From: Alkalihalophilus pseudofirmus
GTDB lineage: Bacteria > Bacillota > Bacilli > Bacillales > Bacillaceae_D
Reading direction: 5' to 3'
NCBI RefSeq assembly: GCF_029094545.1
Contig: NZ_CP117835.1
Location: 2,956,001 to 3,020,000 of the forward strand
DNA length: 64,000 nt
In this document: one piece after another, positions 17,443 to 24,904 of the stretch
Layout of the letters: the number at the start of each line of letters is the position of its first letter
Numbering within the stretch: the stretch's first letter is position 1
Made by a program: the position numbers and the translations under genes
Notes under the pieces: generated by a model
What the model saw: only the letters and a program-made list of their open reading frames with translations
Databases searched by the model: none
Told to the model about the DNA's origin: nothing

Positions 17443-17973
17443 TTAATTATTTAATTCTTCCAGCTGTTCGTGAATACGTTCAGCTGTCTCTTCAATTTGT
17501 TCGCCCCATAAATCATTGATTTCATGATAGACATAAGCACCATTTTCATCTAAGATACTTACCCCGCGATAAGACATTTCATCATTTTTCATGTTGACTT
17601 CTTCAAGCACTTCAAATGATTGGTCTGTTAAAAACGAGTACGTAAAAGCACCAGCTTCTTTTAATCGGTTATGATTATCAGGGCTGTCTACGCTAATAGC
17701 ATATAGATCTGCATCCATATCATCAAATAAATGAATATTCTCCTGCAACTGAACTAGTTGCTGCTGACAGAGTCCTCAGCCAACTTCAGTGAAGTGAAAG
17801 AGCACTGTGGCACGATCTTTATTAGTTAGAGAAACTTCTTGATTATCCTCATTAATAAGAGAAAGTTCACCGCTTGGCTCTCCATCTTCCTGTGTACCGC
17901 AAGCTTGCAGCATAAGGGCAATCGCAGCCACAATAAGTAATAAAAGTGAACGGCGTTTTATCCAGTTTTTCAT
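17443..17973 (-). CDS. lipoprotein peroxiredoxin/thioredoxin-like protein with in-frame TGA, candidate selenoprotein
   Basis: One frame runs from ATG 17973 (ribosome site GGAGGTG) to TAA at 17443, broken only by TGA at 17778-17776 (codon 66). Before it are a lipoprotein signal (ALMLQAC, Cys25) and TVLFHFTEVG. After it come GLCQQQLVQLQENIHLFDD and an ordinary AhpC/TSA-like fold (YAISVDSPDNHNRL, then GVSILDENG). The TGA stands where the first Cys of a CxxC motif is expected, giving U66-x-x-C69. Read as Sec the product is 176 residues. A hairpin with SECIS features follows the TGA. Otherwise it is a recent nonsense mutant (TGC/TGT to TGA). It is downstream of sco and ctaG, so a thiol or peroxide role outside the membrane is likely. 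Confidence 0.7.
17745..17778 (-). promoter_or_regulatory. candidate bacterial SECIS element after the in-frame TGA
   Basis: In the RNA of the minus strand, UGA is followed after 14 bases by GCAACU-AGUUC-AGUUGC, a perfect 6-bp stem with a 5-base loop. The loop begins AG, and the apical loop starts 20 bases after UGA. Known bacterial SECIS elements have a G in the first two loop bases and lie about 16-37 bases from UGA, so the geometry fits. A lower helix CUCU/GGAG can form with an internal loop. This is pattern fit by eye, not a folding calculation. Confidence 0.5.
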
Positions 17974-18072
17974 TTTTTCACCTCCACTTACAGTCAATTT
18001 GAGTTACTCACTAGTAGAAGCTTATGAAAAAGGCTTTGATGAGTCAACTAATCTGTTTGCCAAACACTCTAT

Positions 18073-18109
18073 TTAGTTAACCGCCTTACTTAACCGTTTT
18101 AGTTAACCG
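18073..18109. repeat. 13-bp tandem repeat (three copies) across the sco stop codon
   Basis: TTAACCG occurs at 18077, 18090 and 18103, exactly 13 bp apart, with partly conserved spacers. On the minus strand each unit reads CGGTTAA(C/G)TAA. The first unit is the end of the sco gene (Val-Asn-stop), so the last codons with the stop have been copied twice downstream. Confidence 0.7.
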
Positions 18110-18689
18110 TCGCCTTTAAATCTTTTACGATTTCAGTTTGGTCGCTTTGCAGTCCATCATATTTTCTAATTACATTTCCTTCTGGGTCTACTAAGTAAAA
18201 GCTTGTACTATGCATAATCTCATCACTATCTTCTACATCTTGTACAATCGCAGCGAACGCTTCCTTTGAAAGGTCACCTATTTCCTCTTGCGAATAGCCA
18301 GTTAAAAAATTCCAGTAGTTAAAATCGGCCCCGACATTCGTTCCGTACTTATGAAGAACCTCTGGTGTATCTTGTTTGGGATCTACTGTAAATGAAATAA
18401 ATTTCATTTCTTTCCCTTCTGCAATCATCGCATCTTGAAGGCGCTGCATATTAGGAGTCATTGTCGGACAAACAGAAGGACATTGGGTAAAAATCATCGT
18501 AGCAAGCCAGTAGTCACCTTCAAGATCGCTTTTACCAAACGGTTCTCCATCTTGATTTGTAAATTCAAATTCAGGCATTTCTAAATTACCGCCTGAAATA
18601 TCAAATTCGGAGTTTCCTCCCATACCATAAATCCAGCCGCAGCCAGATAAAAAGAACATGCTTATTAAAACGACGATCCATTTCTTCAT
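18099..18689 (-). CDS. SCO1/SenC-family copper chaperone lipoprotein
   Basis: This 196-residue lipoprotein (FFLSGC, Cys17) has the SCO fold. Copper ligands are visible as C70-P-S-V-C74-P and His160 in EIMHSTSFYLVD. It delivers copper to, or reduces, the CuA site of cytochrome c oxidase on the outer face of the membrane. It lies 18 bp after ctaG and upstream of the TGA-containing redox lipoprotein, so the three form an oxidase-assembly and thiol-redox unit. The start ATG has AGAGGAT upstream. It corresponds to YpmQ/ScoC of B. subtilis in function, though not in position. Confidence 0.9.
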   Translation of the reverse strand: MKKWIVVLISMFFLSGCGWIYGMGGNSEFDISGGNLEMPEFEFTNQDGEPFGKSDLEGDYWLATMIFTQCPSVCPTMTPNMQRLQDAMIAEGKEMKFISFTVDPKQDTPEVLHKYGTNVGADFNYWNFLTGYSQEEIGDLSKEAFAAIVQDVEDSDEIMHSTSFYLVDPEGNVIRKYDGLQSDQTEIVKDLKATVN

Positions 18690-18707
18690 TTTTTATCCTC
18701 TTTCACA

Positions 18708-19625
18708 TTATGATTTTGGAACGGGAATATCACTGATTGTTAATGCCCCGTCCTGCTGTTTCTCTTTTTTCAGCCATTGCTTAAATACGTACCCAATCGT
18801 AAAGCCATACGTAATTTCTTGCATGATCTTCATTAGAACCCCTGCAAGCTGCTGGTCCATTCTCGTTTCTAAAAAGGCAAATGAGTTCGGCCCGCTAAAC
18901 ACCGACATCGGCACATCTGCACCGGCCGGCAGACAATAAGCCATCACAGAAGCCCAGACGCTGGGGTCTGTATAGGTTTGATACAGCGGTTCTGGGGCAA
19001 AAATAATTAATGCACACGCTGGTGTAATGAGAATACCATTTGCAAAAATATAGCCAATTCTTCTTAGGTCTGATAACTGTGATGTAGAAGGAACCGGCGC
19101 TAACATATGCCACCACATTAACGTTGCCGCAATAAATAGAACTTGCTGATACAAACTATGAAGGATCTCTGACTGCATCAACGTGTCAAACATAAATGGG
19201 ACATGATACAATGAAAAAAGTCCGTTAAATAAGAATAAAGCCATGATTGGGCTCCATATGATTTTAAAGACCGGCCCTAGAGCTGTGTGCTTAAATTTAT
19301 TTATAAGAGCTGTAAACACCCATTGAGGCGTGCCAAGCAGCATTAGAGGTACAGCTACAAAATAGGCAAAAACCATTTGCGTCATATGGAAAGTAATCAT
19401 AATATGCCCAGCTACATACAGTGGACTTCCCCATCCAACATATAATGCAATCAACCCAAGGGAAAAGTATATTTTCTTTCTCAAAGGAACAACTTCTGCA
19501 TCCTTAAAACGGACACGCCCTTTGGTTACAATATAAAAATAAATCGCACCAACTATTAAAAGTACAACAATTAACTCTGGAGTCCATAATGCACGCGCCC
19601 CAAAGTTAGTAAATAATGTCTCCAT
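18708..19625 (-). CDS. ctaG: cytochrome c oxidase assembly factor CtaG (Bacillus type)
   Basis: This 305-residue membrane protein has about seven membrane helices and the Bacillus-type CtaG pattern: LYVGWGSPLYVAGHIMITFHMTQMV, LLGTPQW, and a late His-rich WWHMLAPVP. In B. subtilis CtaG is needed for a working caa3 oxidase and is thought to help CuA assembly. It is unrelated to the Cox11-type CtaG. It begins the ctaG-sco-redox unit. The ATG at 19625 follows AAAGGAGGAAGCGC on the minus strand. The oxidase genes themselves are not in this window. Confidence 0.9.
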   Translation of the reverse strand: METLFTNFGARALWTPELIVVLLIVGAIYFYIVTKGRVRFKDAEVVPLRKKIYFSLGLIALYVGWGSPLYVAGHIMITFHMTQMVFAYFVAVPLMLLGTPQWVFTALINKFKHTALGPVFKIIWSPIMALFLFNGLFSLYHVPFMFDTLMQSEILHSLYQQVLFIAATLMWWHMLAPVPSTSQLSDLRRIGYIFANGILITPACALIIFAPEPLYQTYTDPSVWASVMAYCLPAGADVPMSVFSGPNSFAFLETRMDQQLAGVLMKIMQEITYGFTIGYVFKQWLKKEKQQDGALTISDIPVPKS

Positions 19626-19774
19626 TATGCGCTTCCTCCTTTATGGAGAGTAATGTAATTCATACAGCATGTACTGTATACATCAATACTATATCATATA
19701 ATGCAACGAGATTTTTTGGAGGAATAAGGACATTTTGTTACCTAATTTAGTGAGAGATAAAAGGAGAGATAACT

Positions 19775-20584
19775 ATGTCTAATCAACATCTAATTGCCCT
19801 AGACCTTGACGGAACACTGCTTACAGATCAAAAAACCATTTCTTCCCGGTCGAAGGAAGTGATAAACAAAGCAAGAGATGCAGGGCATATCGTAGTCATT
19901 TCAACCGGACGCCCTTACCGTGCGAGCATGCAGTATTATCATGAACTGCAGCTAGATACAGCCATTGTTAACTTTAACGGCGCTTTTACGCATCATCCGA
20001 AAGATTCAAGCTTTGGCACCTATCATTCACCTCTTGACCTAAACACGGCTAAGACAGTAATTGAAACATGCGAAGCATTTGATGTCAGCAATATCATGGT
20101 AGAAGTAATTGATGACTTTTATCTTCGTTACTTTGATAAAGTTTTTGTTGATACGTTTACAGCAGGGTCAAGTCCTGTTGATCATGGTAATTTACTTCAT
20201 ATCTTGCGGGATGATCCTACAGCTATTCTTATCCATCCAAATGAACAAAATGAAAAACAATTGCGTGATTTAATTAAAGATGCGCATGCAGAAGTGATTG
20301 ATCAACGAACATGGGGAGCACCTTGGAATGTAATTGAGATTGTTAAGGCTGGTATGAACAAAGCGGTCGGCCTGAAGAAAGTGTCTGACTTTTACGGTAT
20401 TCCACGTGATCGAATTATTGCCTTTGGTGATGAAGATAATGACTTTGAGATGATTGAATTTGCAGGTCAAGGAGTCGCTATGGAAAATGGGATTGATGCG
20501 TTAAAAAACCTGGCAAATGCGACAACTAAGTCAAATGAAGAAGATGGCATTGCCTTATATTTAGAAGAAGCACTAAATCTCTAA
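19775..20584 (+). CDS. Cof-type HAD hydrolase
   Basis: This 269-residue phosphatase of the HAD-IIB (Cof) class has motif I DLDGTLL (Asp10 and Asp12), motif II in VVISTGRPY, a Lys near 190 and motif IV GDEDNDFEMIEFAG. The cap lies between motifs II and III. Family members act on sugar phosphates, FMN or PLP, and the substrate cannot be told. The start has AGGAGAG seven bases upstream. It is divergent from ctaG and precedes two very small genes. B. subtilis YkrA is a similar protein. Confidence 0.88.
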   Translation: MSNQHLIALDLDGTLLTDQKTISSRSKEVINKARDAGHIVVISTGRPYRASMQYYHELQLDTAIVNFNGAFTHHPKDSSFGTYHSPLDLNTAKTVIETCEAFDVSNIMVEVIDDFYLRYFDKVFVDTFTAGSSPVDHGNLLHILRDDPTAILIHPNEQNEKQLRDLIKDAHAEVIDQRTWGAPWNVIEIVKAGMNKAVGLKKVSDFYGIPRDRIIAFGDEDNDFEMIEFAGQGVAMENGIDALKNLANATTKSNEEDGIALYLEEALNL

Positions 20585-20655
20585 AACCACTGCATGTTCA
20601 CCATTACGTTTGGACAACTTATTAGTGAATCCCATTGTCCAAAGGAGAGATGAAC

Positions 20656-20793
20656 ATGAGCAAACATTCTAGATCAAAGCGTGCAATCCAGCAAGGTAAG
20701 GATGCTGTACAGCCTGCAAATGAAACAGAAGGTTTACCAAGTATGAAGCAAAGAGAACAATCCAACCAGCGTAATCAGCGAGGTGAGCAGTAA
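20656..20793 (+). CDS. very small basic protein (45 aa)
   Basis: The frame encodes 45 residues, MSKHSRSKRAIQQG at the start and a Gln/Arg/Asn-rich end. It has an excellent ribosome site (AAAGGAGAG) eight bases before the ATG and a TAATG junction with the next gene. The composition and size recall small acid-soluble or small hydrophilic spore-type proteins. I do not recognise the family. The tight coupling with the following gene makes it likely to be real. Confidence 0.6.
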   Translation: MSKHSRSKRAIQQGKDAVQPANETEGLPSMKQREQSNQRNQRGEQ

Positions 20794-21020
20794 TGGGAAA
20801 TATGCTGTATCAAGAAGCTCGCGAAGCGGTTGCACGTGCAGAGTTATTAGCCCTTGCAGCTGAAACAGATATTCAAAGGGAAGCTGTTCAAAAAGAAATT
20901 CAACGTGCTAAAAATGCACTGAATTCCGCGTTTCATAATTCCTCAATGGCAGAACAAGAGCAGCTTGGCCACATGCAAACTCAATTGCAAAACATTACGT
21001 CTATGGGGCAGTTTGAATAA
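20793..21020 (+). CDS. small helical protein, DUF3813-like
   Basis: The 75-residue protein is all helical: QEAREAVARAELLALAAETD, then KEIQRAKNALNSAFHNSSMAEQEQL. The part from KNALNSAF to the end resembles the DUF3813 family of Bacillus (YkzI-like), from memory. No signal or membrane segment is present. Its ATG shares one base with the preceding stop codon, so the two are translated together. A strong terminator follows. The function is unknown. Confidence 0.65.
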   Translation: MGNMLYQEAREAVARAELLALAAETDIQREAVQKEIQRAKNALNSAFHNSSMAEQEQLGHMQTQLQNITSMGQFE

Positions 21021-21047
21021 CAAAAACAGACCGCTTTATGAATGAAG

Positions 21048-21085
21048 GCCATTCAAAGGTTTAAACTTTGAATGGCCGTTTTTTA
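21048..21085 (+). terminator. terminator after the two small genes
   Basis: The perfect 12-bp stem GGCCATTCAAAG / CTTTGAATGGCC with a 7-base loop is followed by GTTTTTT on the plus strand. Confidence 0.9.
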
Positions 21086-21198
21086 TTTAACACAATCAAC
21101 CAGCTAGGTATCTACTATTCTCCTACCCTCTTTTATGTTACGCTATAATGGATAATGTATATGGTCAAACACGTATAATTGTGCAGGGGGAGCAAAAC

Positions 21199-21654
21199 AT
21201 GGTTAAGGTTTATGAAATACCCAAGAGTGCAGATAGTGAAACGCAGCAAAGAATAGCGGACCTTTTAATGGGTCAAGTAGATTCTATGTGGGCTGAAGAT
21301 CCGTATAAGCAGCTTCTATCTTCCATTCATTTAACGTTACAAGAAGGGTCTAAGGCTCATATTTTTGTGGCTGAAAAGGATGACACACTGGTGGGAGCGG
21401 CATTTTTCAATGTGGGAATCAGTATGGATAAGGGCGGCCACTATATTTGGCTGAATGACCTTTATGTTCATAAGGAACATCGTAATCAAGGAATCGCAAA
21501 AAAACTGCTTTTAAAGATTATTTACTGGGCTGAAAATGAGAATATTAAAGGGATTGAGCTAGAAACAGGAATTAATAACGAAGCTACCAAAGCCCTTTAT
21601 AATTCATTAGGCTTTTATGATATTGTCTCTAAACGATATGGATTTAGATTTTAA
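21199..21654 (+). CDS. GNAT-family N-acetyltransferase
   Basis: The 151-residue protein has the GNAT fold. Strand 4 is YIWLNDLYVHKEHRNQGIAKKL, which contains the acetyl-CoA loop R/Q-x-x-G-x-A (RNQGIA). A C-terminal strand follows after NNEATKALYNSLGF. The substrate is unknown. The ATG at 21199 is seven bases from a G-rich ribosome site (GGGGGAG). An earlier ATG 17 codons up has none. It stands alone with its own terminator. Confidence 0.88.
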   Translation: MVKVYEIPKSADSETQQRIADLLMGQVDSMWAEDPYKQLLSSIHLTLQEGSKAHIFVAEKDDTLVGAAFFNVGISMDKGGHYIWLNDLYVHKEHRNQGIAKKLLLKIIYWAENENIKGIELETGINNEATKALYNSLGFYDIVSKRYGFRF

Positions 21655-21686
21655 ACTGATGGGGTACACTCCCATCAGTTTTTTTT
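21654..21686 (+). terminator. terminator of the GNAT gene
   Basis: The stem AACTGATGGG with CCCATCAGTT and a short loop is followed by eight T residues. It begins at the last base of the stop codon. Confidence 0.9.
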
Positions 21687-21813
21687 GTTTCTGTGCCCAT
21701 GCCCATTTATTTGAGAAACTGGGCGAATTGCTTCTTTTTTCTGACTATTAAACATATGATGTAGCAACCTTACAAATTGGTTATCGTAAGCCCGCAAAGG
21801 AGTGTGGACGATA

Positions 21814-22413
21814 ATGAGAGAAGCGTTTGTTGATGTTGAATTTTCAGATGTATACATTGAACTAACTAAACCAGCACTCCATCAATTTATCAAAAGAATG
21901 ATGAGTCACCATTATTCGCTGTTTTGGCGATATGACTCTAAGACGATTTATTTAATGATCGAACTTGAGGACTCCGTTCACGAACTTCCCTTCATACGTA
22001 ACACTGAATTTCTAACCCTATCCGCTGAGTGTCTTCACATTTATGATGACGTCCTTGCGAGTGCCCTTGAAAAATTACTTCAACGCGAACGCGGAAATGC
22101 AATTGTCAAACGTGTTACAGATGGTCCTCTCTACATTACGTCGTATCAAGCCGGTGACATTGAATCTATGATAGAAATTGATGGGAGTGAAAAAGTGATG
22201 ATGAACAGAAATGGATCTATGATTCAATACAAAGATGATGGTAAATCCCTAGAGCCCAAAACTATTTATAATATGATGAACTTAGAGATTGATTATGTCC
22301 TAATGGAACTGCATGAAGCCCTGCTCGATGCTGATGAATCGCAAATTGAATCGCATAAAAGAAGACTAAAGAAACTTTTGCAAAGACGTGAACAAGTAGA
22401 ACAGCTGCTCTAG
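21814..22413 (+). CDS. unknown cytosolic protein with C-terminal coiled helix
   Basis: I do not recognise this 199-residue protein. It is soluble and acidic, with an alpha/beta N-terminal half (FVDVEFSDVYIELTKPALHQF, LFWRYDSKTIYLMIELED). The C-terminal helical region is rich in Glu, Arg and Lys (ESHKRRLKKLLQRREQVEQLL). AAAGGAG lies 11 bases before the ATG, a little far. A GTG four codons earlier overlaps the ribosome site. It is a single gene between two terminators. It has no link to its neighbours that I can see. Confidence 0.7.
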   Translation: MREAFVDVEFSDVYIELTKPALHQFIKRMMSHHYSLFWRYDSKTIYLMIELEDSVHELPFIRNTEFLTLSAECLHIYDDVLASALEKLLQRERGNAIVKRVTDGPLYITSYQAGDIESMIEIDGSEKVMMNRNGSMIQYKDDGKSLEPKTIYNMMNLEIDYVLMELHEALLDADESQIESHKRRLKKLLQRREQVEQLL

Positions 22414-22471
22414 ACTCTTACTAAGCCGCTTTGACAAAGCCTGACAACTTTATCCGCTGTTTTTGACAGCG

Positions 22472-22511
22472 AAAAAAGCAAGCACATCTCAACATGGTGC
22501 TTGCATTTTTT
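22472..22511. terminator. bidirectional terminator, unknown gene / cstA
   Basis: GCAAGCAC-ATCTCAACATG-GTGCTTGC is flanked by AAAAAA on the left and TTTTTT on the right, so it can end both converging genes. A smaller 6-bp hairpin (CGCTGT/ACAGCG, 22455-22471) lies directly before it. Confidence 0.85.
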
Positions 22512-22540
22512 CGGGACCTACCTAGACCTATCAGGACCTA
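22511..22540. repeat. GACCTA repeat with 10-bp period
   Basis: GACCTA occurs three times, ending at 22520, 22530 and 22540, exactly 10 bp apart. It lies between the terminator and the cstA stop codon. The purpose is unknown. Confidence 0.6.
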
Positions 22541-22562
22541 ATTTGAACATCTGCTTAAGATA

Positions 22563-24011
22563 TTATGCCGCTGCTCTTTTCTCCTCGGCTGGCTCATCAA
22601 TTTCAATATTCATTCCAAGACGCTTTTTTGCTGCCTTAGTGAATAAGGTTATAACAACAGCTGTGCCTGCCGCCGCAACCATATAAGAAACCTCAATTGA
22701 TAATCCGAATCCAATTTGTGCATTGGCAATATACGTGAACGTGACCATCGTCATAAACGCTGCAGGAATACTTGCAATCCAATGTAACTTACGAGCTAAA
22801 ATAAGGTACATTGCACCAACCCACAGAGCAATCATTGCCGTTGACTGATTGGCCCAAGAGAAGTAACGCCATAAAATATCAAAGTTAATGGTTGTCAAAT
22901 ACATAGAGATCGCAAACATCGGAATAGCGATATAAAAACGATTCATCACTTTCTTTTGTCCAATTTTAAAGTAATCTGCAATAATCATACGTGCACTTCG
23001 GAAAGCTGTATCACCTGAAGTGATAGGAAGAACAATAACACCAATGATAGCAAGTGTTCCTCCGATTGCCCCAAGCATCGTAATAGAGATTTCAGTTACC
23101 ACTGCACCAGGACCTCCTGCTGCTAGAAGAGCACTTAAATCTGTGCCATGGAACAAACTCATTGCAGCAGCTGCCCAAATCATTGCAATGATGGCTTCTG
23201 TAATCATCATCCCATAAAAAATGCTGCGGCCGTTTTTCTCACGCATCGTGGTACGTGAGATAATAGGTGACTGAGTCGCATGGAAACCAGATAAAGCTCC
23301 ACATGAAATCGTTAAGAACAATAAAGGAAAAATCATTAAGCCCTCAGGGTGCATGTTTGTTAATGTTAATTCAGGAATCGGTGCCCCTGTTACGATCAAG
23401 CTTCCCCCAATACCTAAAGCACTAATTAATAGTAACGCTCCTAAGATCGGATAAACACGTCCAATAACTTTATCAATTGGAAGCATCGTCGCAATAATAT
23501 AGTAAACAAAAATGGCAGCTACAATCATCCCTAAAGTGACCCATCCTGGTGTGATATTATCAATTAATGAAGCTGGAGCACTAACAAATACCGTTCCAAC
23601 AAGCAATAATAATAACACCGAGAAGGCGTTTACAATATGTTTCATTGCTTTCCCTAAGAATTTACCAGCAAGCTCAGGTAAGTGAGCTCCTTTATTACGA
23701 ATCGAAATCATCCCCGTTAAATAATCATGTACAGCCCCGGCAAAAATCGCTCCTAATACAATCCATAAAAAAGCTACCGGTCCATACAACGCTCCCATAA
23801 TAGGACCAAAGATTGGACCTACTCCAGCGATATTCAAAAGCTGAATAAGAGAATTACGTTTTGTACCCATTGGAACATAGTCCACACCGTCCTGCTCTGA
23901 GTAAGCTGGTGTAGGGCGATCAGGCTTCACTCCAAAGATCCGCTCCACAAACTTGCCATATGTGAAATAACCTATAATTAGAAGAATAATCGATATTGCA
24001 AACGTTATCAT
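22563..24011 (-). CDS. cstA: CstA-family pyruvate/peptide transporter
   Basis: The 482-residue membrane protein has about 12 helices and the CstA signatures LLNIAGVGPIFGPIMGA, FAGAVHDYLTGMISIR and CGALSGFHATQSP, with a later LPITSGDTAFRSARM. Members carry pyruvate (E. coli BtsT, CstA) or have been linked to peptide use in starvation. The short form without the long C-terminal domain is seen here. A LytS/LytTR pair is encoded immediately upstream on the same strand, the arrangement known for pyruvate-sensing systems. A cre-like site in the leader suggests catabolite repression. The ATG follows AAAGAGGTGAGCAGAA. Confidence 0.9.
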   Translation of the reverse strand: MITFAISIILLIIGYFTYGKFVERIFGVKPDRPTPAYSEQDGVDYVPMGTKRNSLIQLLNIAGVGPIFGPIMGALYGPVAFLWIVLGAIFAGAVHDYLTGMISIRNKGAHLPELAGKFLGKAMKHIVNAFSVLLLLLVGTVFVSAPASLIDNITPGWVTLGMIVAAIFVYYIIATMLPIDKVIGRVYPILGALLLISALGIGGSLIVTGAPIPELTLTNMHPEGLMIFPLLFLTISCGALSGFHATQSPIISRTTMREKNGRSIFYGMMITEAIIAMIWAAAAMSLFHGTDLSALLAAGGPGAVVTEISITMLGAIGGTLAIIGVIVLPITSGDTAFRSARMIIADYFKIGQKKVMNRFYIAIPMFAISMYLTTINFDILWRYFSWANQSTAMIALWVGAMYLILARKLHWIASIPAAFMTMVTFTYIANAQIGFGLSIEVSYMVAAAGTAVVITLFTKAAKKRLGMNIEIDEPAEEKRAAA

Positions 24012-24071
24012 TTCTGCTCACCTCTTTAGGTTTTCTTGAAGCTATTGTATCAGCTTGTATCCCTATAGAGC

Positions 24072-24087
24072 ATGTAAGCGGTTTAAA
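24072..24087. promoter_or_regulatory. candidate CcpA cre site upstream of cstA
   Basis: ATGTAAGCGGTTTAAA fits the cre consensus WTGNAANCGNWNNCAW with one mismatch. It lies about 60-75 bp before the cstA start, just upstream of a possible promoter (TACAAT -10 near 24045). Repression by CcpA would fit a carbon-starvation transporter. Confidence 0.5.
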
Positions 24088-24101
24088 ATGTCGAATATTG
24101 T

Positions 24102-24142
24102 GAGTGAGATGTATATTTTTAAGGGTAAAACGCATCTCACTC
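24102..24142. repeat. 10-bp inverted repeat upstream of cstA
   Basis: GAGTGAGATG (24102-24111) and CATCTCACTC (24133-24142) are perfect inverted copies with 21 bp between them. No T-tract follows on the minus strand, so a terminator is unlikely. The position upstream of the cre site suggests a binding site, perhaps for the LytTR regulator encoded next door. LytTR proteins more often use direct repeats. Confidence 0.55.
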
Positions 24143-24169
24143 CGTTACCTTTGTAACTTTCCGAATGGT

Positions 24170-24904
24170 TTATAACTCAAATTGCTCCCTTAATGCCCTC
24201 ACATATGTTCTGCTTGCAGGAATCTCTTCTTTCACTCCCTTAAGCTTAATTTGATAAGCTCCATTGAACCAAGGAATGAGACCTGCAATCTCTGCGGCGT
24301 TTACGAGATAACTTTTATGTGTTTGAACAAATGGATACCCGGCTAACTTTTGCTTTAAGTCCTTTAAAGGGGTCCTCAGCCTGTACTCTTTTTCTCTGGT
24401 TCTAATGACCGTGTCCCTTTCTTCTCTTGCCATGTATATAATCGTGCTCGGGTCGATATAGCTGATCTCTTCATTATCCTCTACAGCAAGCCTGGTAAGC
24501 CTGCTCTCTATAGTCCGCTCATCAGACTCTTTATCATCCGTTTGGTCTCTATACCTGCTTAACGCCTCACTTAGCTCCTCCTCATCGAACGGTTTTAATA
24601 AGTAGTCAAAAGCTTGTACTCGGAATGCTTTTGCTGCATATTGTTCATGAGCCGTAGCAAAAATCACTTTCGGTTTCTTTTTTAATTTATTTAAAGAGGA
24701 AGCGAGCTCTAGACCATTTATTTTAGGCATGTCTATATCAAGAAAAACGAGGTCAGGCTCTTTGTTCATTATGGAGACTAATCCAGATTGAGCATCAGTG
24801 CAGCGATCAATAACCTCAATATCTTTATGCTCACTCAAAAGATGACTGAGCTCATCCCTGCTGTGCGGTTCATCATCTATAATCATCGTTTTAATTTTAG
24901 TCAT
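24170..24904 (-). CDS. LytTR-type response regulator
   Basis: This 244-residue regulator has a receiver domain (acid pocket Asp10/Asp11, phospho-Asp56 in FLDIDMP, Lys in LLKPFD) and a C-terminal LytTR DNA-binding domain (about 140-244, FVQTHKSYLVN, PASRTYV). It overlaps the kinase gene by eight bases (ATGACTAA), so the pair is translated together. The nearest target is cstA, just downstream. The layout is like BtsS/BtsR-BtsT of E. coli and LytS/LytT controlling pyruvate uptake in B. subtilis. Confidence 0.92.
   Translation of the reverse strand: MTKIKTMIIDDEPHSRDELSHLLSEHKDIEVIDRCTDAQSGLVSIMNKEPDLVFLDIDMPKINGLELASSLNKLKKKPKVIFATAHEQYAAKAFRVQAFDYLLKPFDEEELSEALSRYRDQTDDKESDERTIESRLTRLAVEDNEEISYIDPSTIIYMAREERDTVIRTREKEYRLRTPLKDLKQKLAGYPFVQTHKSYLVNAAEIAGLIPWFNGAYQIKLKGVKEEIPASRTYVRALREQFEL

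Noticed and set aside
17776-17997. Reading the two halves on either side of the TGA as two separate genes (17443-17748 and 17776-17997).
   Set aside because: They share one frame, the second half has no ribosome site at its first Met, and the join falls exactly at a CxxC motif.
22455-22471. The small CGCTGT/ACAGCG hairpin as an independent terminator.
   Set aside because: The stem is only six pairs without a T-tract. The stronger hairpin next to it explains termination.
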